A stretch of DNA of 50,247 bases from an uncultured Alphaproteobacteria bacterium (GCA_902615625.1 CACMPM010000010.1:1-50247); one strand, 5' to 3'; shown: positions 8,448-17,531, counted from the first letter of the stretch. The notes: generated from the letters alone by a model not told the origin. A program made the numbers and translations.

Positions 8448-9502
8448 AAGTTAGAAACAACAAGACATTTAAATAAGTTTCCCATCCTTTCAATATTAAT
8501 TAATCTATCCACTTCTTCATCTAATAAATTTTTATTTAAATTTGAATTTTTAGTTAGCAATTTTTTCTTTCGTTCTAGTATTCCATATTTTATTAAAAAA
8601 TCTCTTTGTGTAACAAATTCGTTGATTTGTAGTTTATTTTGTTTTGCTATTTCAATTAATTCATTGAAATTTACATGACTTGAAATGTCTTGTTGGCCTA
8701 TATTTTCAAATATACTGGTTTTTTTATGATTATATATTGCTTGTAATGTAAAGTTTTTTAATTTTTTATTATATCCATAATCGATTAAAATACAAATACC
8801 TCTATTTTTTTTTAGATATTTACAAATTTGCTCAAAGTATTTATTCCTTGAATGAGAAACTTCATAAATTTTTTGTTTTTTTAATTTATTTAAATAGTCT
8901 AATATTTTTTTACTAATTACTCTTTTATTTATAGAGTAATATTTATTTTCCATTTCATTAAATTTTACATATCTTTCAAACCAATGATTATTAACATTCA
9001 AAAATTGCCTAACTGGAAAACAGTCAAAAAATTCATTTGAATATATTATTGAAGGTAATTTGGATCTGAAATTTAAAGTTTTAGACCATTTAATTTTTGA
9101 TTGTCTAAAATATTTTAAATTCTTTTTTTGTATTTCTCTTAATTCCTTATTTATTTCTATAAAATTAATATCAGCATTTTTAAAAAAGTTAGGAAATATC
9201 TGTGCTGTTCTTTCTATATCTTTAAATAAGGTTCCATTTCCTGGACCTAATTCAATTAAATTAAATTTTGACTCAATTTTTTCTTTCCAATGATAAATTA
9301 AATACACACCAATAATTTCTCCAAACATTTGTGAAATTTCTGGAGATGTAACAAAGTCAAATTTTCTTCCTATGGGTTTTTTTCTTAAGTAATAACCATT
9401 ACGTGCGAAAAGAGCCGATTCTATAAATTTATCTAAACGAAAATCTTTTTTATTGTTAAGAAGTTTTATTTTATTAATTTTTCTTTTGCTTAACATTTTC
9501 AA
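8444..9502 (-). CDS. Class I SAM-dependent methyltransferase, MidA/NDUFAF7 family
   Basis: A 352-residue protein. The methyltransferase core shows LIELGPGNGTLFKDI for SAM binding, then YSNEFFDCFPVRQF and LIDYGY, all typical of the MidA family. Eukaryotic NDUFAF7 methylates an arginine in a complex I subunit, so a role in NADH dehydrogenase assembly is plausible but inferred. The frame begins 29 bases inside the lgt 3' end. A second Met two codons downstream would shorten the overlap slightly. The order lgt-midA-pgeF is conserved in alphaproteobacteria. Confidence 0.9.
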   Translation of the reverse strand: MKMLSKRKINKIKLLNNKKDFRLDKFIESALFARNGYYLRKKPIGRKFDFVTSPEISQMFGEIIGVYLIYHWKEKIESKFNLIELGPGNGTLFKDIERTAQIFPNFFKNADINFIEINKELREIQKKNLKYFRQSKIKWSKTLNFRSKLPSIIYSNEFFDCFPVRQFLNVNNHWFERYVKFNEMENKYYSINKRVISKKILDYLNKLKKQKIYEVSHSRNKYFEQICKYLKKNRGICILIDYGYNKKLKNFTLQAIYNHKKTSIFENIGQQDISSHVNFNELIEIAKQNKLQINEFVTQRDFLIKYGILERKKKLLTKNSNLNKNLLDEEVDRLINIERMGNLFKCLVVSNL

Positions 9503-10265
9503 TTATCAATATTCCAAAAATAAAAAAAGGTATACATAGTATTTGACCCATTGAAATAAAATTAAAAAATAATCCTAGGTGCAAATCTGGTTCTCTGACA
9601 TATTCAATTAAAAATCTAAATATCGAATATAATATTAAAAATAGACCACTAATTACTCCGTAAATTTTGTATTTTTTTATCTTATAAAAATAGATTAATA
9701 ATATAAGAAATAAAATAATTCCCTCAAGAAAAGCTTCATATATTTGAGAGGGGTGTCTTGGTATATTATCTATTGATGGATAAATAACCGATATATAAAA
9801 ATCGGTTGGCCTACCTATTAGTTCTGAATTAATAAAGTTTGCAATTCTACCAAAGAATAATCCAATAGGAGCAACGATTGAGACTAAATCAGACAAATAG
9901 AAAAAACTTTTTCCATTAATTTTTGCAAATATTAAAGTACTTATTATTATGCCCGTCAACCCACCATGAAATGACATTCCTCCATTCCAAATTTCAAATA
10001 GATAAAAAGGATTAGTTAAAAATTCATTAAGTTGATAAAAAATTACATAACCTGTTCGTCCTCCGATTATTACACCTAATACTGCCCAAATAAGAAAGCT
10101 ATCTATATTTTTATTACTGTATTGATTCCCATAAATTGCGTTTAATCTTTTAATAATATAAATTCCTAATAAAAATCCCAAGATATATGCTAAACTGTAC
10201 CATCTTATCTCAATGAAACCGATTGATAAGATGACAGGATCTATTGATGGTTGAATAAAATTCAT
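9474..10265 (-). CDS. lgt: Phosphatidylglycerol-prolipoprotein diacylglyceryl transferase
   Basis: A 263-residue inner-membrane enzyme with about seven membrane segments that transfers diacylglycerol from phosphatidylglycerol to the lipobox Cys of prolipoproteins. The Lgt signature GRIANFINSELIGRPTD and the RHPSQIYEAFLEG segment are intact, as is the conserved N-terminal IRWYSLAYILGF with its essential Tyr region. It starts the minus-strand lgt-midA-pgeF cluster and is divergent from the ubiK-like gene across only 23 bases. Confidence 0.96.
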   Translation of the reverse strand: MNFIQPSIDPVILSIGFIEIRWYSLAYILGFLLGIYIIKRLNAIYGNQYSNKNIDSFLIWAVLGVIIGGRTGYVIFYQLNEFLTNPFYLFEIWNGGMSFHGGLTGIIISTLIFAKINGKSFFYLSDLVSIVAPIGLFFGRIANFINSELIGRPTDFYISVIYPSIDNIPRHPSQIYEAFLEGIILFLILLIYFYKIKKYKIYGVISGLFLILYSIFRFLIEYVREPDLHLGLFFNFISMGQILCIPFFIFGILIIENVKQKKN

Positions 10266-10288
10266 TTATCTATATTTAATATTATAAC

Positions 10289-10579
10289 ATGGTTGATAGA
10301 AACAAAATACTTTCCGATTTATCAAAATTTGCAGTTGATGCCATGAGTACTTTTTCAGGTGTTAAAGAAGAAATTGAAACAATTGTATCTTTACGAGTTA
10401 ACAAAATAATAAAAAAAATGAATCTTGTTAAAAAAGATGAATTTGATGCGCTGAAAAAAATGGTCCAAAAAGTAATGATAGAAAATGAAAAATTAAGAAA
10501 AACATCTTCAAGATCAGTAAAATCTAAGAAAAAAACTGTCAAAAAGAAAAAAACTATTAAAAAGAAATCAAAAAGGTAG
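10289..10579 (+). CDS. Ubiquinone biosynthesis accessory factor UbiK / BMFP-type coiled-coil protein
   Basis: A 96-residue protein. The middle VKKDEFDALKKMVQKVMIENEKL (residues about 47-69) is the typical C-terminal coiled coil of the YqiC/UbiK family, where the motif is usually V-x-R/K-E-E-F-D-A. E. coli UbiK binds the UbiJ scaffold and palmitoleic acid in aerobic ubiquinone synthesis. The last 25 residues are almost all Lys, Ser and Thr, a basic tail like the one seen in other alphaproteobacterial copies. A nearby coq9-like gene supports a quinone-related setting. Confidence 0.8.
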   Translation: MVDRNKILSDLSKFAVDAMSTFSGVKEEIETIVSLRVNKIIKKMNLVKKDEFDALKKMVQKVMIENEKLRKTSSRSVKSKKKTVKKKKTIKKKSKR

Positions 10580-10687
10580 GAATCCTCAACTAATTCACAT
10601 TTTTTATAGATTTTACCTTGCAAAATACGATCCCAATTTAGTAATCAAGATATAGTACTAATTATATGTAACATGACTACATAGTGT

Positions 10688-11176
10688 ATGGAAAATGAGA
10701 ATATATTGTTAAATCCTATAGATATCATTGAAGATGTTATTCATCAAAAAAAATGGAATTTTAGTAGAGCTGCTGATCATGAATTAGTTGCTGAGATAGC
10801 GTCCCATTGGTGTGCTTACAGATTATATTTCACATGGTCTGAAAATATTAATGCGCTAAGTTTTTCAATAACTTTTGATATTAAGTTTCCTCAAACTAAA
10901 ATTAATAAGGCGTATGAATTACTAGGACTTATAAATGAGAATTTATGGATTGGGCATTTTGATATAACAAGTAAAAACGGTATCCCAGCTTTTAGACATA
11001 CTTTATTATCCAATAATTCAACAGAAACATTGCACAAAAAATTTGAAGATCTTGTTGATATTGGAATTTATGAATGTGAAAAATTTTATCCAAGTTTTCA
11101 GCAAGTTCTCTTTGACGATATTCCACCTAAAGAAGCTATAAAATTCTCCAATTTTGAAGTTATTGGTAGAGCTTAA
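10688..11176 (+). CDS. YbjN domain-containing protein
   Basis: A 162-residue soluble protein. The pattern DIIEDVIHQKKWNFSRAADHELVAEI and the later INKAYELLGLINENLWIGHFDI match the alphaproteobacterial YbjN family, a type III secretion chaperone-like fold also called a bacterial sensory transduction regulator. The molecular function is not established. It lies upstream of proC with a 32-bp gap, a pairing common in alphaproteobacteria. It is preceded by a 108-bp AT-rich gap with no clear RNA or ORF. Confidence 0.85.
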   Translation: MENENILLNPIDIIEDVIHQKKWNFSRAADHELVAEIASHWCAYRLYFTWSENINALSFSITFDIKFPQTKINKAYELLGLINENLWIGHFDITSKNGIPAFRHTLLSNNSTETLHKKFEDLVDIGIYECEKFYPSFQQVLFDDIPPKEAIKFSNFEVIGRA

Positions 11177-11208
11177 ATTTTATTTTAAAACTGCTATATT
11201 ATAGATAG

Positions 11209-12024
11209 ATGAAAAATATCTTATTAATCGGATGTGGTCACATGGGCGGATCTCTAATGTCTGGATGGTCTAACTCTAAAAATTACACAATCAGTGTTAT
11301 AGATAAAAAAAAATATGCAATTCTTAAAAAAAGAAATAGAAATAAAAAAATTAAATTTTTTAAATCAATTAACGATATAAACGATCAAAATAATTTTGAT
11401 TTTATAATATTTGCAACACGACCTCTTGAATTAACAAATGTCTTTAAAGAATTAAAAAATGTAAATTTTAAGAAAAAATCTATAGCAATAAGTGTAATAG
11501 CTGGCAAAAAAACAGAAATATTTAAAAATAATTTATTAAATATAAACAAAATTGTAAGAGTGATGCCAAATATGCCTGCATTAATAGGAGAGGGAGTTCA
11601 CTGCATCTATATAAATAAATCTATTAATAAAAAAGAAATTAATGAGATTGACAACTTGTTTTCTCTGAGCGGCAAAACTCTTTTTTTTAATAGTGAAACT
11701 TTTATAGATAAAGCAACTGCTGTATCAGGAAGTGGTCCAGGTTTCATATTTCAGTTAATTGATATTATGGAAAAATCTGCAATTAATTTAGGTTTTTCCA
11801 AAAACACAGCTAAAATTTTAATTAATGAAACTTTTAGAGGTTCTATAAATTTATTAAACTCTAATAATATTTCTGCTGAAAAAATGGTTGAAACTGTTGC
11901 AACTAGAGGAGGTACAACCGAAGCAGGAATCAAAAAAATGAAAATAAATAAGGTTGATAATATCTTTAATCAAGTTTTTAAGGCAGCATACACAAGAGCA
12001 AAACAACAAGGTGAAGGTAAGTGA
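11209..12024 (+). CDS. proC: Pyrroline-5-carboxylate reductase
   Basis: A 271-residue enzyme catalysing the last step of proline synthesis (P5C to proline, NAD(P)H-dependent). The Rossmann start is IGCGHMGGSL at 7-16; the middle has VRVMPNMPALIGEG, and the C-terminal substrate-binding part has AVSGSGPGFIF and TRGGTTEAG. It forms an overlapping operon with the next two genes: its stop overlaps the GTG start of the coq9-like gene (GTGA). The opposite reaction series is encoded by putA at 41-44 kb. Confidence 0.96.
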   Translation: MKNILLIGCGHMGGSLMSGWSNSKNYTISVIDKKKYAILKKRNRNKKIKFFKSINDINDQNNFDFIIFATRPLELTNVFKELKNVNFKKKSIAISVIAGKKTEIFKNNLLNINKIVRVMPNMPALIGEGVHCIYINKSINKKEINEIDNLFSLSGKTLFFNSETFIDKATAVSGSGPGFIFQLIDIMEKSAINLGFSKNTAKILINETFRGSINLLNSNNISAEKMVETVATRGGTTEAGIKKMKINKVDNIFNQVFKAAYTRAKQQGEGK

Positions 12025-12557
12025 ATCAAAATAAAATATCTCTAGCAAAAAAGACTTTACAATATTTAGAGAAAAAAAAATTAAAAGACATTAATATTAA
12101 AAATATTTTACTTAATAGTAAAGTGCCAAATATTAATAATAAAATTGATTTAGTCTTAAATATTAATGATTTCTTTGATTTTCAATTTAAAAAAAATCTT
12201 GTTAATATAGAAAAGTCATCACAGAGAGATATGTTATTTGAAATTATGATGGCACGTTATGATATATTGAATGAATATAGAGCTTCTGTAAAAAATATAA
12301 TTAATTATTTTATTTCTAGACCACAAGGAGTATTAAAACTTATTCCTAAACTAATTGAGAGCCAAATTTTAATAGCTACTTTTGCAAATATTAATCCTAG
12401 TGGTATTCAAGGTGTTATAAAAATAAAAATTATTTTTGCGCTTTATTATATAACTCTATTTACTTGGTTTAATGATGAAAATGAAAGTTTAGAAAAAACA
12501 ATGAGTGTCTTAGATAAATATTTAAACAATATTGAAAAATTTATAAAATTTTCATGA
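12021..12557 (+). CDS. COQ9-family protein (ubiquinone biosynthesis accessory), divergent
   Basis: A 178-residue helical protein starting at GTG 12021, which overlaps the proC stop by four bases; a GGTGAAGG stretch just upstream can serve as the ribosome site. The central RDMLFEIMMARYDILNEYRA resembles the conserved core of alphaproteobacterial COQ9 proteins (R-E-R-L-F-D-x-L-M-x-R-F-D), and the remainder looks like their TetR-like helical lipid-binding domain. Eukaryotic COQ9 binds lipid and helps COQ7. The protein is shorter than usual and Asn/Lys-rich, so the assignment is moderately sure. Confidence 0.65.
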   Translation: MNQNKISLAKKTLQYLEKKKLKDINIKNILLNSKVPNINNKIDLVLNINDFFDFQFKKNLVNIEKSSQRDMLFEIMMARYDILNEYRASVKNIINYFISRPQGVLKLIPKLIESQILIATFANINPSGIQGVIKIKIIFALYYITLFTWFNDENESLEKTMSVLDKYLNNIEKFIKFS

Positions 12558-12901
12558 GCTTTCATAATATTATAAATTACAAACAATTTGAAAATGTAAA
12601 TATAAGAATAGGAACAGTAATTGAAGCCTATGAATATAATGAACTTAAAAAACCATCCATAATTTTGAAAATAGATTTTGGTGAAAAAATTGGTATAAAA
12701 AAAACTTCTGCACAATTACAAAAATATTATAAAAGTGATGAATTAATTAATAAGCAAGTTATCGCTGTTGTAAACTTTGAACCTAAACAAATTGGTAAAA
12801 TTATTTCGGAAGTATTAGTTCTTGGCGTGCCAGATTTAGAAAATGAACCAGTTTTATTGTCTCCAGATAAACCAGTAAATAATGGGGGTAAACTATTTTA
12901 A
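12554..12901 (+). CDS. tRNA-binding domain protein, CsaA-like
   Basis: A 115-residue single EMAP/OB-fold protein. The start NVNIRIGTVIEAYEYNELKKPS, the SAQLQKYY segment and the C-terminal VLVLGVPDLENEPVLLSPDKPV are typical of CsaA, a dimeric tRNA-binding protein with reported secretion-chaperone activity in Bacillus. It overlaps the previous gene by four bases (ATGA) and ends two bases before the convergent sensor kinase gene. Confidence 0.88.
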   Translation: MSFHNIINYKQFENVNIRIGTVIEAYEYNELKKPSIILKIDFGEKIGIKKTSAQLQKYYKSDELINKQVIAVVNFEPKQIGKIISEVLVLGVPDLENEPVLLSPDKPVNNGGKLF

Positions 12902-12903
12902 AA

Positions 12904-14196
12904 TTAAAGAGGAAGCAAAACTTTAAGTTGAAGACCTCCTAGATTTGAGTCAGATAATTTAACATCACCTCCATGTGATCTAATAATATCCCTTGTAATA
13001 GTTAATCCTAAACCACTTTCTCCTTTAAGTTTGTTCCTGGAGGGATCTAAAGTAAAAAATGGTTTAAATACATCTTCATATTTATCTCTTGGTATACCCT
13101 CACCATCATCATTGAATTCAATCACACAATCTTTTTCATTTTTATAGAGATTTATCTCAATTTTTTTTGCATATCTTTGTGAATTATCAATTATATTATT
13201 GAACGCTCTTTTAAGCTGAATTTGTCTTCCTGATGATTGAATTATGGTCTTTTCATTTAAAACTAAATCAACATTATTTTTGTCAAATGTCTTAATAATA
13301 TCAGCAATTAATTCATTTATAACAATAGTTTCAATTGGTTCAGGTGATTCTGTTTTTACAAAACTAACATAGCTATCCAACATTGACGTCATTTCATTAA
13401 CATCTGCTTCGAGTTCAGATTTTGCCTTTTCATCTTTCATCAATGAAATTTGAAGTTTCATTCTTGTTAATGGCGTTCTAAGATCATGACTAACTCCTGC
13501 AAGCATTTCTGTTCTTTGTTTTAAAAATCTTTTAATTCTTGTTCTCATCTGATTAAAAGCATTAGCTGTTTGTCTTATCTCATGTGCTCCTGCAGTCTTA
13601 ATATCTGGTGCATCTAAACCTCTTCCAAAAGTTTCGGCAATTATAGCCAACCTTTTAAGAGGCCTTAATTGTCTGCTCATTAAAAAATAAGACATAAAAA
13701 AAAGAATAATAGAGGCAAATATCATCCATAGAAGAAACACAAATGCAGATTCACTGTACAGTCTATCCTTATCTACAATAATTTCTAAAATATCTTTATC
13801 AATTTGAATATATATTAGAACACCTTCTTCAAGATTAGATAAATCATAATCAAATTTTTTTTTTAAATTACTTAAGGATTGATTTAATCTTTTAGATAAT
13901 ATGCCTGAGTTTAGATTAAATTTTGAAGACAATAATTGTTTATCATTAATAATATTGATTTTCATTTTAAAATCCTGATTTGCTATATTAATAGCATTAT
14001 CAGTAAGATCATTATTAATTAATTTTACTAAAACATTAATATCTGCAGCCACAGATTCCGTTAGTCTTTTAGAAATAATACTCCATGAGGTTTGATAGAA
14101 AACGAAAGAAGTAAGTAAGACTATAATAATTATAGGGACAAATATAATAATTATTGATCTCCCAATCAAAGTAGAAGGTATTATTTTACTAAGCAT
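12904..14196 (-). CDS. EnvZ-type sensor histidine kinase
   Basis: A 430-residue inner-membrane kinase. TM1 is at about 12-35, a periplasmic sensor of about 115 residues follows, TM2 is at about 151-173, HAMP runs to about 225, and the HisKA box AGVSHDLRTPLTRMK has the phospho-accepting His237. The ATPase domain shows an N box (NIIDNSQRYA), G1 (NDDGEGIP) and G2 (GESGLGLTI). It overlaps the response regulator gene by one base and is surely its partner. The stimulus is unknown. Confidence 0.93.
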   Translation of the reverse strand: MLSKIIPSTLIGRSIIIIFVPIIIIVLLTSFVFYQTSWSIISKRLTESVAADINVLVKLINNDLTDNAINIANQDFKMKINIINDKQLLSSKFNLNSGILSKRLNQSLSNLKKKFDYDLSNLEEGVLIYIQIDKDILEIIVDKDRLYSESAFVFLLWMIFASIILFFMSYFLMSRQLRPLKRLAIIAETFGRGLDAPDIKTAGAHEIRQTANAFNQMRTRIKRFLKQRTEMLAGVSHDLRTPLTRMKLQISLMKDEKAKSELEADVNEMTSMLDSYVSFVKTESPEPIETIVINELIADIIKTFDKNNVDLVLNEKTIIQSSGRQIQLKRAFNNIIDNSQRYAKKIEINLYKNEKDCVIEFNDDGEGIPRDKYEDVFKPFFTLDPSRNKLKGESGLGLTITRDIIRSHGGDVKLSDSNLGGLQLKVLLPL

Positions 14197-14876
14197 TAAA
14201 TTTCATTACAAATTAATTTATATCCTTTTCCTCTCACGGTCTTTATAAATTGTGGTTGTTTCGCATTAGTTTCAATTTTTTGTCTTAAACGTGTCACTTG
14301 CACATCAACTTTTCTAAGTTCGGTTTCATCAAATTCTTGATTTGCTAATTCTTCTCTGAGTACAATGTCATTTCTTTTATTAATTAACTTTACCAAAAGA
14401 TTATTTTCACCTTCTGTTAAATAAATTAATTTATCATTTTTTTGTAATTTAAAATTTGATGTATCAAAAATAAAATTACCAAATGAAATCTTAATTTTCC
14501 TATCATTGAAATTTCCAAATAAATCTAGTAATTTTTTAATTCTTAAAAATAACTCTTCTGGTTCAAATGGTTTTGATAAATAATCATCTGCACCAATTTT
14601 CAAGCCATCGATTTTATCTTTATCCTCACCCATTGCTGTTAGCATTATTACAGGAGTATTAGAGAGCTTCTTTATGAATTCAACAAGTTGAATTCCATCA
14701 CCACTCGGCATCATTCGGTCAAGAATAACTAAATCAAATATAGCTATTGATAAAATTTCTTTTGCTTCATCATAATCTTCACTTAAATAAATTTCTAATT
14801 TTTTTTCTGTTAGATAATCCTTAAGCAATCCTCTTAATCTTTTATCATCATCAACAATTAAGATATTTTTAGTCAT
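14196..14876 (-). CDS. OmpR/PetR-type response regulator
   Basis: A 226-residue two-domain regulator. The receiver domain has acidic DDD at 9-11, phospho-acceptor Asp53 (ILDRMMPSGDG), Thr in VIMLTA, and Lys in YLSKPFEPEE. The winged-helix DNA-binding domain ends with VDVQVTRLRQKIE and FIKTVRGKGYKL. The gene sits one base after the MarR gene and overlaps the kinase gene. The MarR plus OmpR-type pair resembles PetP-PetR of Rhodobacter capsulatus, where PetR is needed for cytochrome bc1; that link is by analogy only. Confidence 0.93.
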   Translation of the reverse strand: MTKNILIVDDDKRLRGLLKDYLTEKKLEIYLSEDYDEAKEILSIAIFDLVILDRMMPSGDGIQLVEFIKKLSNTPVIMLTAMGEDKDKIDGLKIGADDYLSKPFEPEELFLRIKKLLDLFGNFNDRKIKISFGNFIFDTSNFKLQKNDKLIYLTEGENNLLVKLINKRNDIVLREELANQEFDETELRKVDVQVTRLRQKIETNAKQPQFIKTVRGKGYKLICNEI

Positions 14877-14877
14877 T

Positions 14878-15363
14878 TTATCTATTTATTTCATTAAACT
14901 TTTCTTTGTTTGTATCATTTACCATCTCATACAGAATTTTTTTGAAACCATTTATGTCTATTTCATTAAAATTTAATAAAACATTTCGGATTTTTTTAAT
15001 TTGAATTTCAGATAATCTTTTCTCTAATTCTTCACCTTTTTTTGATAGGATTAATTTCTTTGTACGCTTATCCTCACCAACAGATAATATAATATACTTT
15101 TCATTTACTAGTTGATTTAACACCCTAGACAGACTTTGTTTAGTAATTTTTAATATTGAAAGTAGTTCTTTAATTGTGAGATTTTTTTGTTTACCTACAA
15201 AATATATCACCCTATGATGTGCTCTACCAAAATTTATTTTTTCTAAAATTTTATCAGGACCCTCTGTAAAATCTCTGTATGAGAAAAATAAAAGCTCTAT
15301 AACCTTTCTTATTTCACTCTCATTTAAAAAGAGAGGTGTTAACAACTTATTTAGGTCAGCCAT
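14878..15363 (-). CDS. MarR family transcriptional regulator (PetP-like)
   Basis: A 161-residue winged-helix protein. FGRAHHRVIYFVGKQKNLTIKELLSILKITKQSLSRVLNQL covers the dimerisation helix and recognition helix, followed by the wing GEDKRTKKLILSKKGEEL with the MarR Asp-Lys-Arg. The RAHHRVIYF pattern is characteristic of the alphaproteobacterial PetP-like subgroup. It is first in a three-gene regulatory operon with the OmpR-type regulator and kinase, and divergent from ilvE. Confidence 0.9.
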   Translation of the reverse strand: MADLNKLLTPLFLNESEIRKVIELLFFSYRDFTEGPDKILEKINFGRAHHRVIYFVGKQKNLTIKELLSILKITKQSLSRVLNQLVNEKYIILSVGEDKRTKKLILSKKGEELEKRLSEIQIKKIRNVLLNFNEIDINGFKKILYEMVNDTNKEKFNEINR

Positions 15364-15421
15364 ATTGACTTAATTATGCATCACTGATAGTCAATTGTCA
15401 TTAAAAAAGTTAATTAAGAAT

Positions 15422-16306
15422 ATGCTTAAATCATTTGAAAACAGAGATGGATGGATATGGATGAATGGTAAAATAATTCCATGGCAGGATGCAAATTCCC
15501 ATATAATTTCCCAGGGACTTCATTATGCAAGTGCAGTATTTGAAGGAGAAAGAGCATACAATGGAAAGATTTTTAAATCAGAAGAGCATACTAAAAGATT
15601 TTTTAAATCTGCTGAAATAATTGGAATGGAACTTCCTTTCACGCATGATCAAATTAATAAAGCAAAATATGCACTTATCAATAAAATGAATTATAAAAAT
15701 TGTTATGTAAGACCACTTGCTTGGAGAGGTGGAGATCAAATGGGTTTATCAACAGGTAAATCAAATATCAATGTAGCCATTGCTGTATGGGATGATTGGG
15801 CAACTTATTTTAAAATTGAAGATCAAAAAGCAGGTTTAAGATTAATTACATCTCCTTGGAAAAGGCCTGCGCCAGATACTGCTCCATATGAAGCAAAAGC
15901 TTCTGGACCCTATATTATTTGTACTCTGTCAAAAGAATTTGCAGAAAAAAAAGGATATCACGATGCATTGATGCTAGATTATAGAGGTTATGTTGCTGAA
16001 GGAACAGGAGCAAACATTTTTTTTATTAAAGATAACAATATCCATACTCCTATTCCAGATTGCTTTCTTAATGGGATTACGCGTCAAACAGTTATTGAAA
16101 TGGCAACTAATCTAGGTTTTGAAATAATAGAAAAGCATTTAATGCCTGACGAAATTGGAAAATATGATGAAGCTTTTTTAACAGGAACTGCTGCAGAAAT
16201 TACACCTATTAGATCCATTGATGATTTTAAATATAATACTGGTGATAATACTACTACTTTTAAATTTATGAATGATTTTAGCGATATAGTTAAAAAAGCT
16301 AGCTAG
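15422..16306 (+). CDS. ilvE: Branched-chain amino acid aminotransferase
   Basis: A PLP fold-type IV transaminase of 294 residues for the last step of Val, Leu and Ile synthesis. Key segments are DGWIWMNGKIIPWQDA, SQGLHYASAVFEGERAY, the PLP Lys in YEAKASGPYI, YVAEGTGANIFFI and FLTGTAAEITPI. I chose ATG 15422 over the in-frame TTG at 15395: the protein then starts a few residues before the conserved Arg-Asp-Gly, as in its relatives. The 3' end overlaps the convergent moaE by eight bases. It is divergent from the MarR gene. Confidence 0.93.
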   Translation: MLKSFENRDGWIWMNGKIIPWQDANSHIISQGLHYASAVFEGERAYNGKIFKSEEHTKRFFKSAEIIGMELPFTHDQINKAKYALINKMNYKNCYVRPLAWRGGDQMGLSTGKSNINVAIAVWDDWATYFKIEDQKAGLRLITSPWKRPAPDTAPYEAKASGPYIICTLSKEFAEKKGYHDALMLDYRGYVAEGTGANIFFIKDNNIHTPIPDCFLNGITRQTVIEMATNLGFEIIEKHLMPDEIGKYDEAFLTGTAAEITPIRSIDDFKYNTGDNTTTFKFMNDFSDIVKKAS

Positions 16307-16715
16307 AATTTTCTAACCATGTATTGTTTTTGTAATAAAATTCATTTTTCCAGAATGGAGCGTCTTTTTTTAAATAATCCATAATAAATTCACAAGCTTC
16401 AAAACTATTTTTTCTATGTTGAGAAAAACAACAAACTAAAACAATTTTTTCATTAACAACTAATTTTCCATATCTATGAATTATCAAAGTATCAATTAAA
16501 CTCCATTTCTTAGTCGCGTTATGTTCAATTTTTGATAATTCTTTAAATGCCATTTCTTCATAAACTTCTAGATTTAAATATTTAACATCTTTATTGTTAT
16601 TTAAATCTCTAACATAACCAACAAAAGAAGTTAGCGCCCCTACGTCTGAATGTTCTCTTTTAATTTTTTCAATTTCTTCTTCTAAATTAAAATTTTTTTT
16701 TTGTATTTTTATCAT
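16299..16715 (-). CDS. moaE: Molybdopterin synthase catalytic subunit
   Basis: A 138-residue MoaE, which converts precursor Z (cPMP) to molybdopterin using sulfur from MoaD. Conserved parts are FVGYVRD, LNLEVYEEMA, IIHRYGKLVVNE, and near the end the active-site Lys pair region YLKKDAPFWKNE. It overlaps moaD by one base. Presence of moaD and moaE implies molybdoenzymes elsewhere in the genome. Confidence 0.94.
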   Translation of the reverse strand: MIKIQKKNFNLEEEIEKIKREHSDVGALTSFVGYVRDLNNNKDVKYLNLEVYEEMAFKELSKIEHNATKKWSLIDTLIIHRYGKLVVNEKIVLVCCFSQHRKNSFEACEFIMDYLKKDAPFWKNEFYYKNNTWLENSS

Positions 16716-16960
16716 TACCCTCCACTAACTGGTGGAAAGATTGCAATTTCATCAATTGGTTTTAAATTTAAATTTTCTGAAACATATTCCTGATTAACTG
16801 CAAATCTTAAAACATCTTGTAAAAAATGTTTTTTTAGGTCAGGATATAAACTTTCTAAATATTTTTTTAATTCTTGTATGGTTTTAGGGTGATTTATATC
16901 AATTATATCGTCATCTTTATTTGTTATATCCTTAATCCAAGCAAAATATCGAATTCTCAT
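16715..16960 (-). CDS. moaD: Molybdopterin synthase sulfur carrier subunit
   Basis: An 81-residue ubiquitin-like protein ending in the essential Gly-Gly (PPVSGG), whose C-terminus is thiocarboxylated and donates sulfur in MoaE. The N-terminal RIRYFAWIKDIT and the DEIAIFPPVSGG end are family hallmarks. It lies between pgsA (one base apart) and moaE (one-base overlap), an order conserved in alphaproteobacteria. Confidence 0.94.
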   Translation of the reverse strand: MRIRYFAWIKDITNKDDDIIDINHPKTIQELKKYLESLYPDLKKHFLQDVLRFAVNQEYVSENLNLKPIDEIAIFPPVSGG

Positions 16961-16961
16961 T

Positions 16962-17504
16962 TTAAAAATGTTTTATTGATCCTTTAATATAATCATAAGC
17001 TGTATAGAGAGTTAAAATTCCAGCAATCCATAGAAAAGTTTTACCTAAATAGATAATAAATAATAAACTTAGATTACTTTCGGATAATATAAGTAATCCA
17101 AGTGCTGCTAGTTGAAGGAAGGTTTTTGCTTTTGCAATTCTTGACACTGGTATACTAATTTTTATCCCCGCTAGGTATTCCCTTAAACCTGATACTGTTA
17201 TTTCTCTTAATAATATTATTAGGGCTGGAATAGTATCCCAGTCTTTAATTACACCCTTAGAAGTTAAAATAAGAATAACTGCTGCGACTAATAATTTATC
17301 TGCAATTGGATCTAAAAATGTCCCAAAATTCGTCACTTCATTTCTTAGTCTTGCTAAATAACCATCAAAGTAATCTGTTATTCCAGCTAAACAAAATAAG
17401 ATAAAGGCAATCCAGCCAAAATATTGATTTGTAAGATATATACAAAGAACTATAATTGGGATTATAGCTATTCTAATTATTGTTAGAATATTAGATATAT
17501 TCAT
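16962..17504 (-). CDS. pgsA: CDP-diacylglycerol-glycerol-3-phosphate 3-phosphatidyltransferase
   Basis: A 180-residue inner-membrane enzyme that makes phosphatidylglycerol phosphate. The CDP-alcohol phosphotransferase signature D-x2-D-G-x2-A-R-x8-G-x3-D-x3-D is complete at DYFDGYLARLRNEVTNFGTFLDPIAD (about 43-68; given here by key residues Asp, Asp-Gly, Ala-Arg, Gly, Asp, Asp). The N-terminal NISNILTIIRI is typical of PgsA. It sits 27 bp after uvrC. Its product feeds Lgt, encoded at 9.5-10.3 kb. Confidence 0.95.
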   Translation of the reverse strand: MNISNILTIIRIAIIPIIVLCIYLTNQYFGWIAFILFCLAGITDYFDGYLARLRNEVTNFGTFLDPIADKLLVAAVILILTSKGVIKDWDTIPALIILLREITVSGLREYLAGIKISIPVSRIAKAKTFLQLAALGLLILSESNLSLLFIIYLGKTFLWIAGILTLYTAYDYIKGSIKHF

Positions 17505-17531
17505 TAATATTCTTTGTAGATTAAGAATTTT

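Noticed and set aside
15395-15421. Longer ilvE start at TTG 15395.
   Set aside because: It adds nine residues not expected before the conserved Arg-Asp-Gly start of the family; ATG 15422 fits the usual length.
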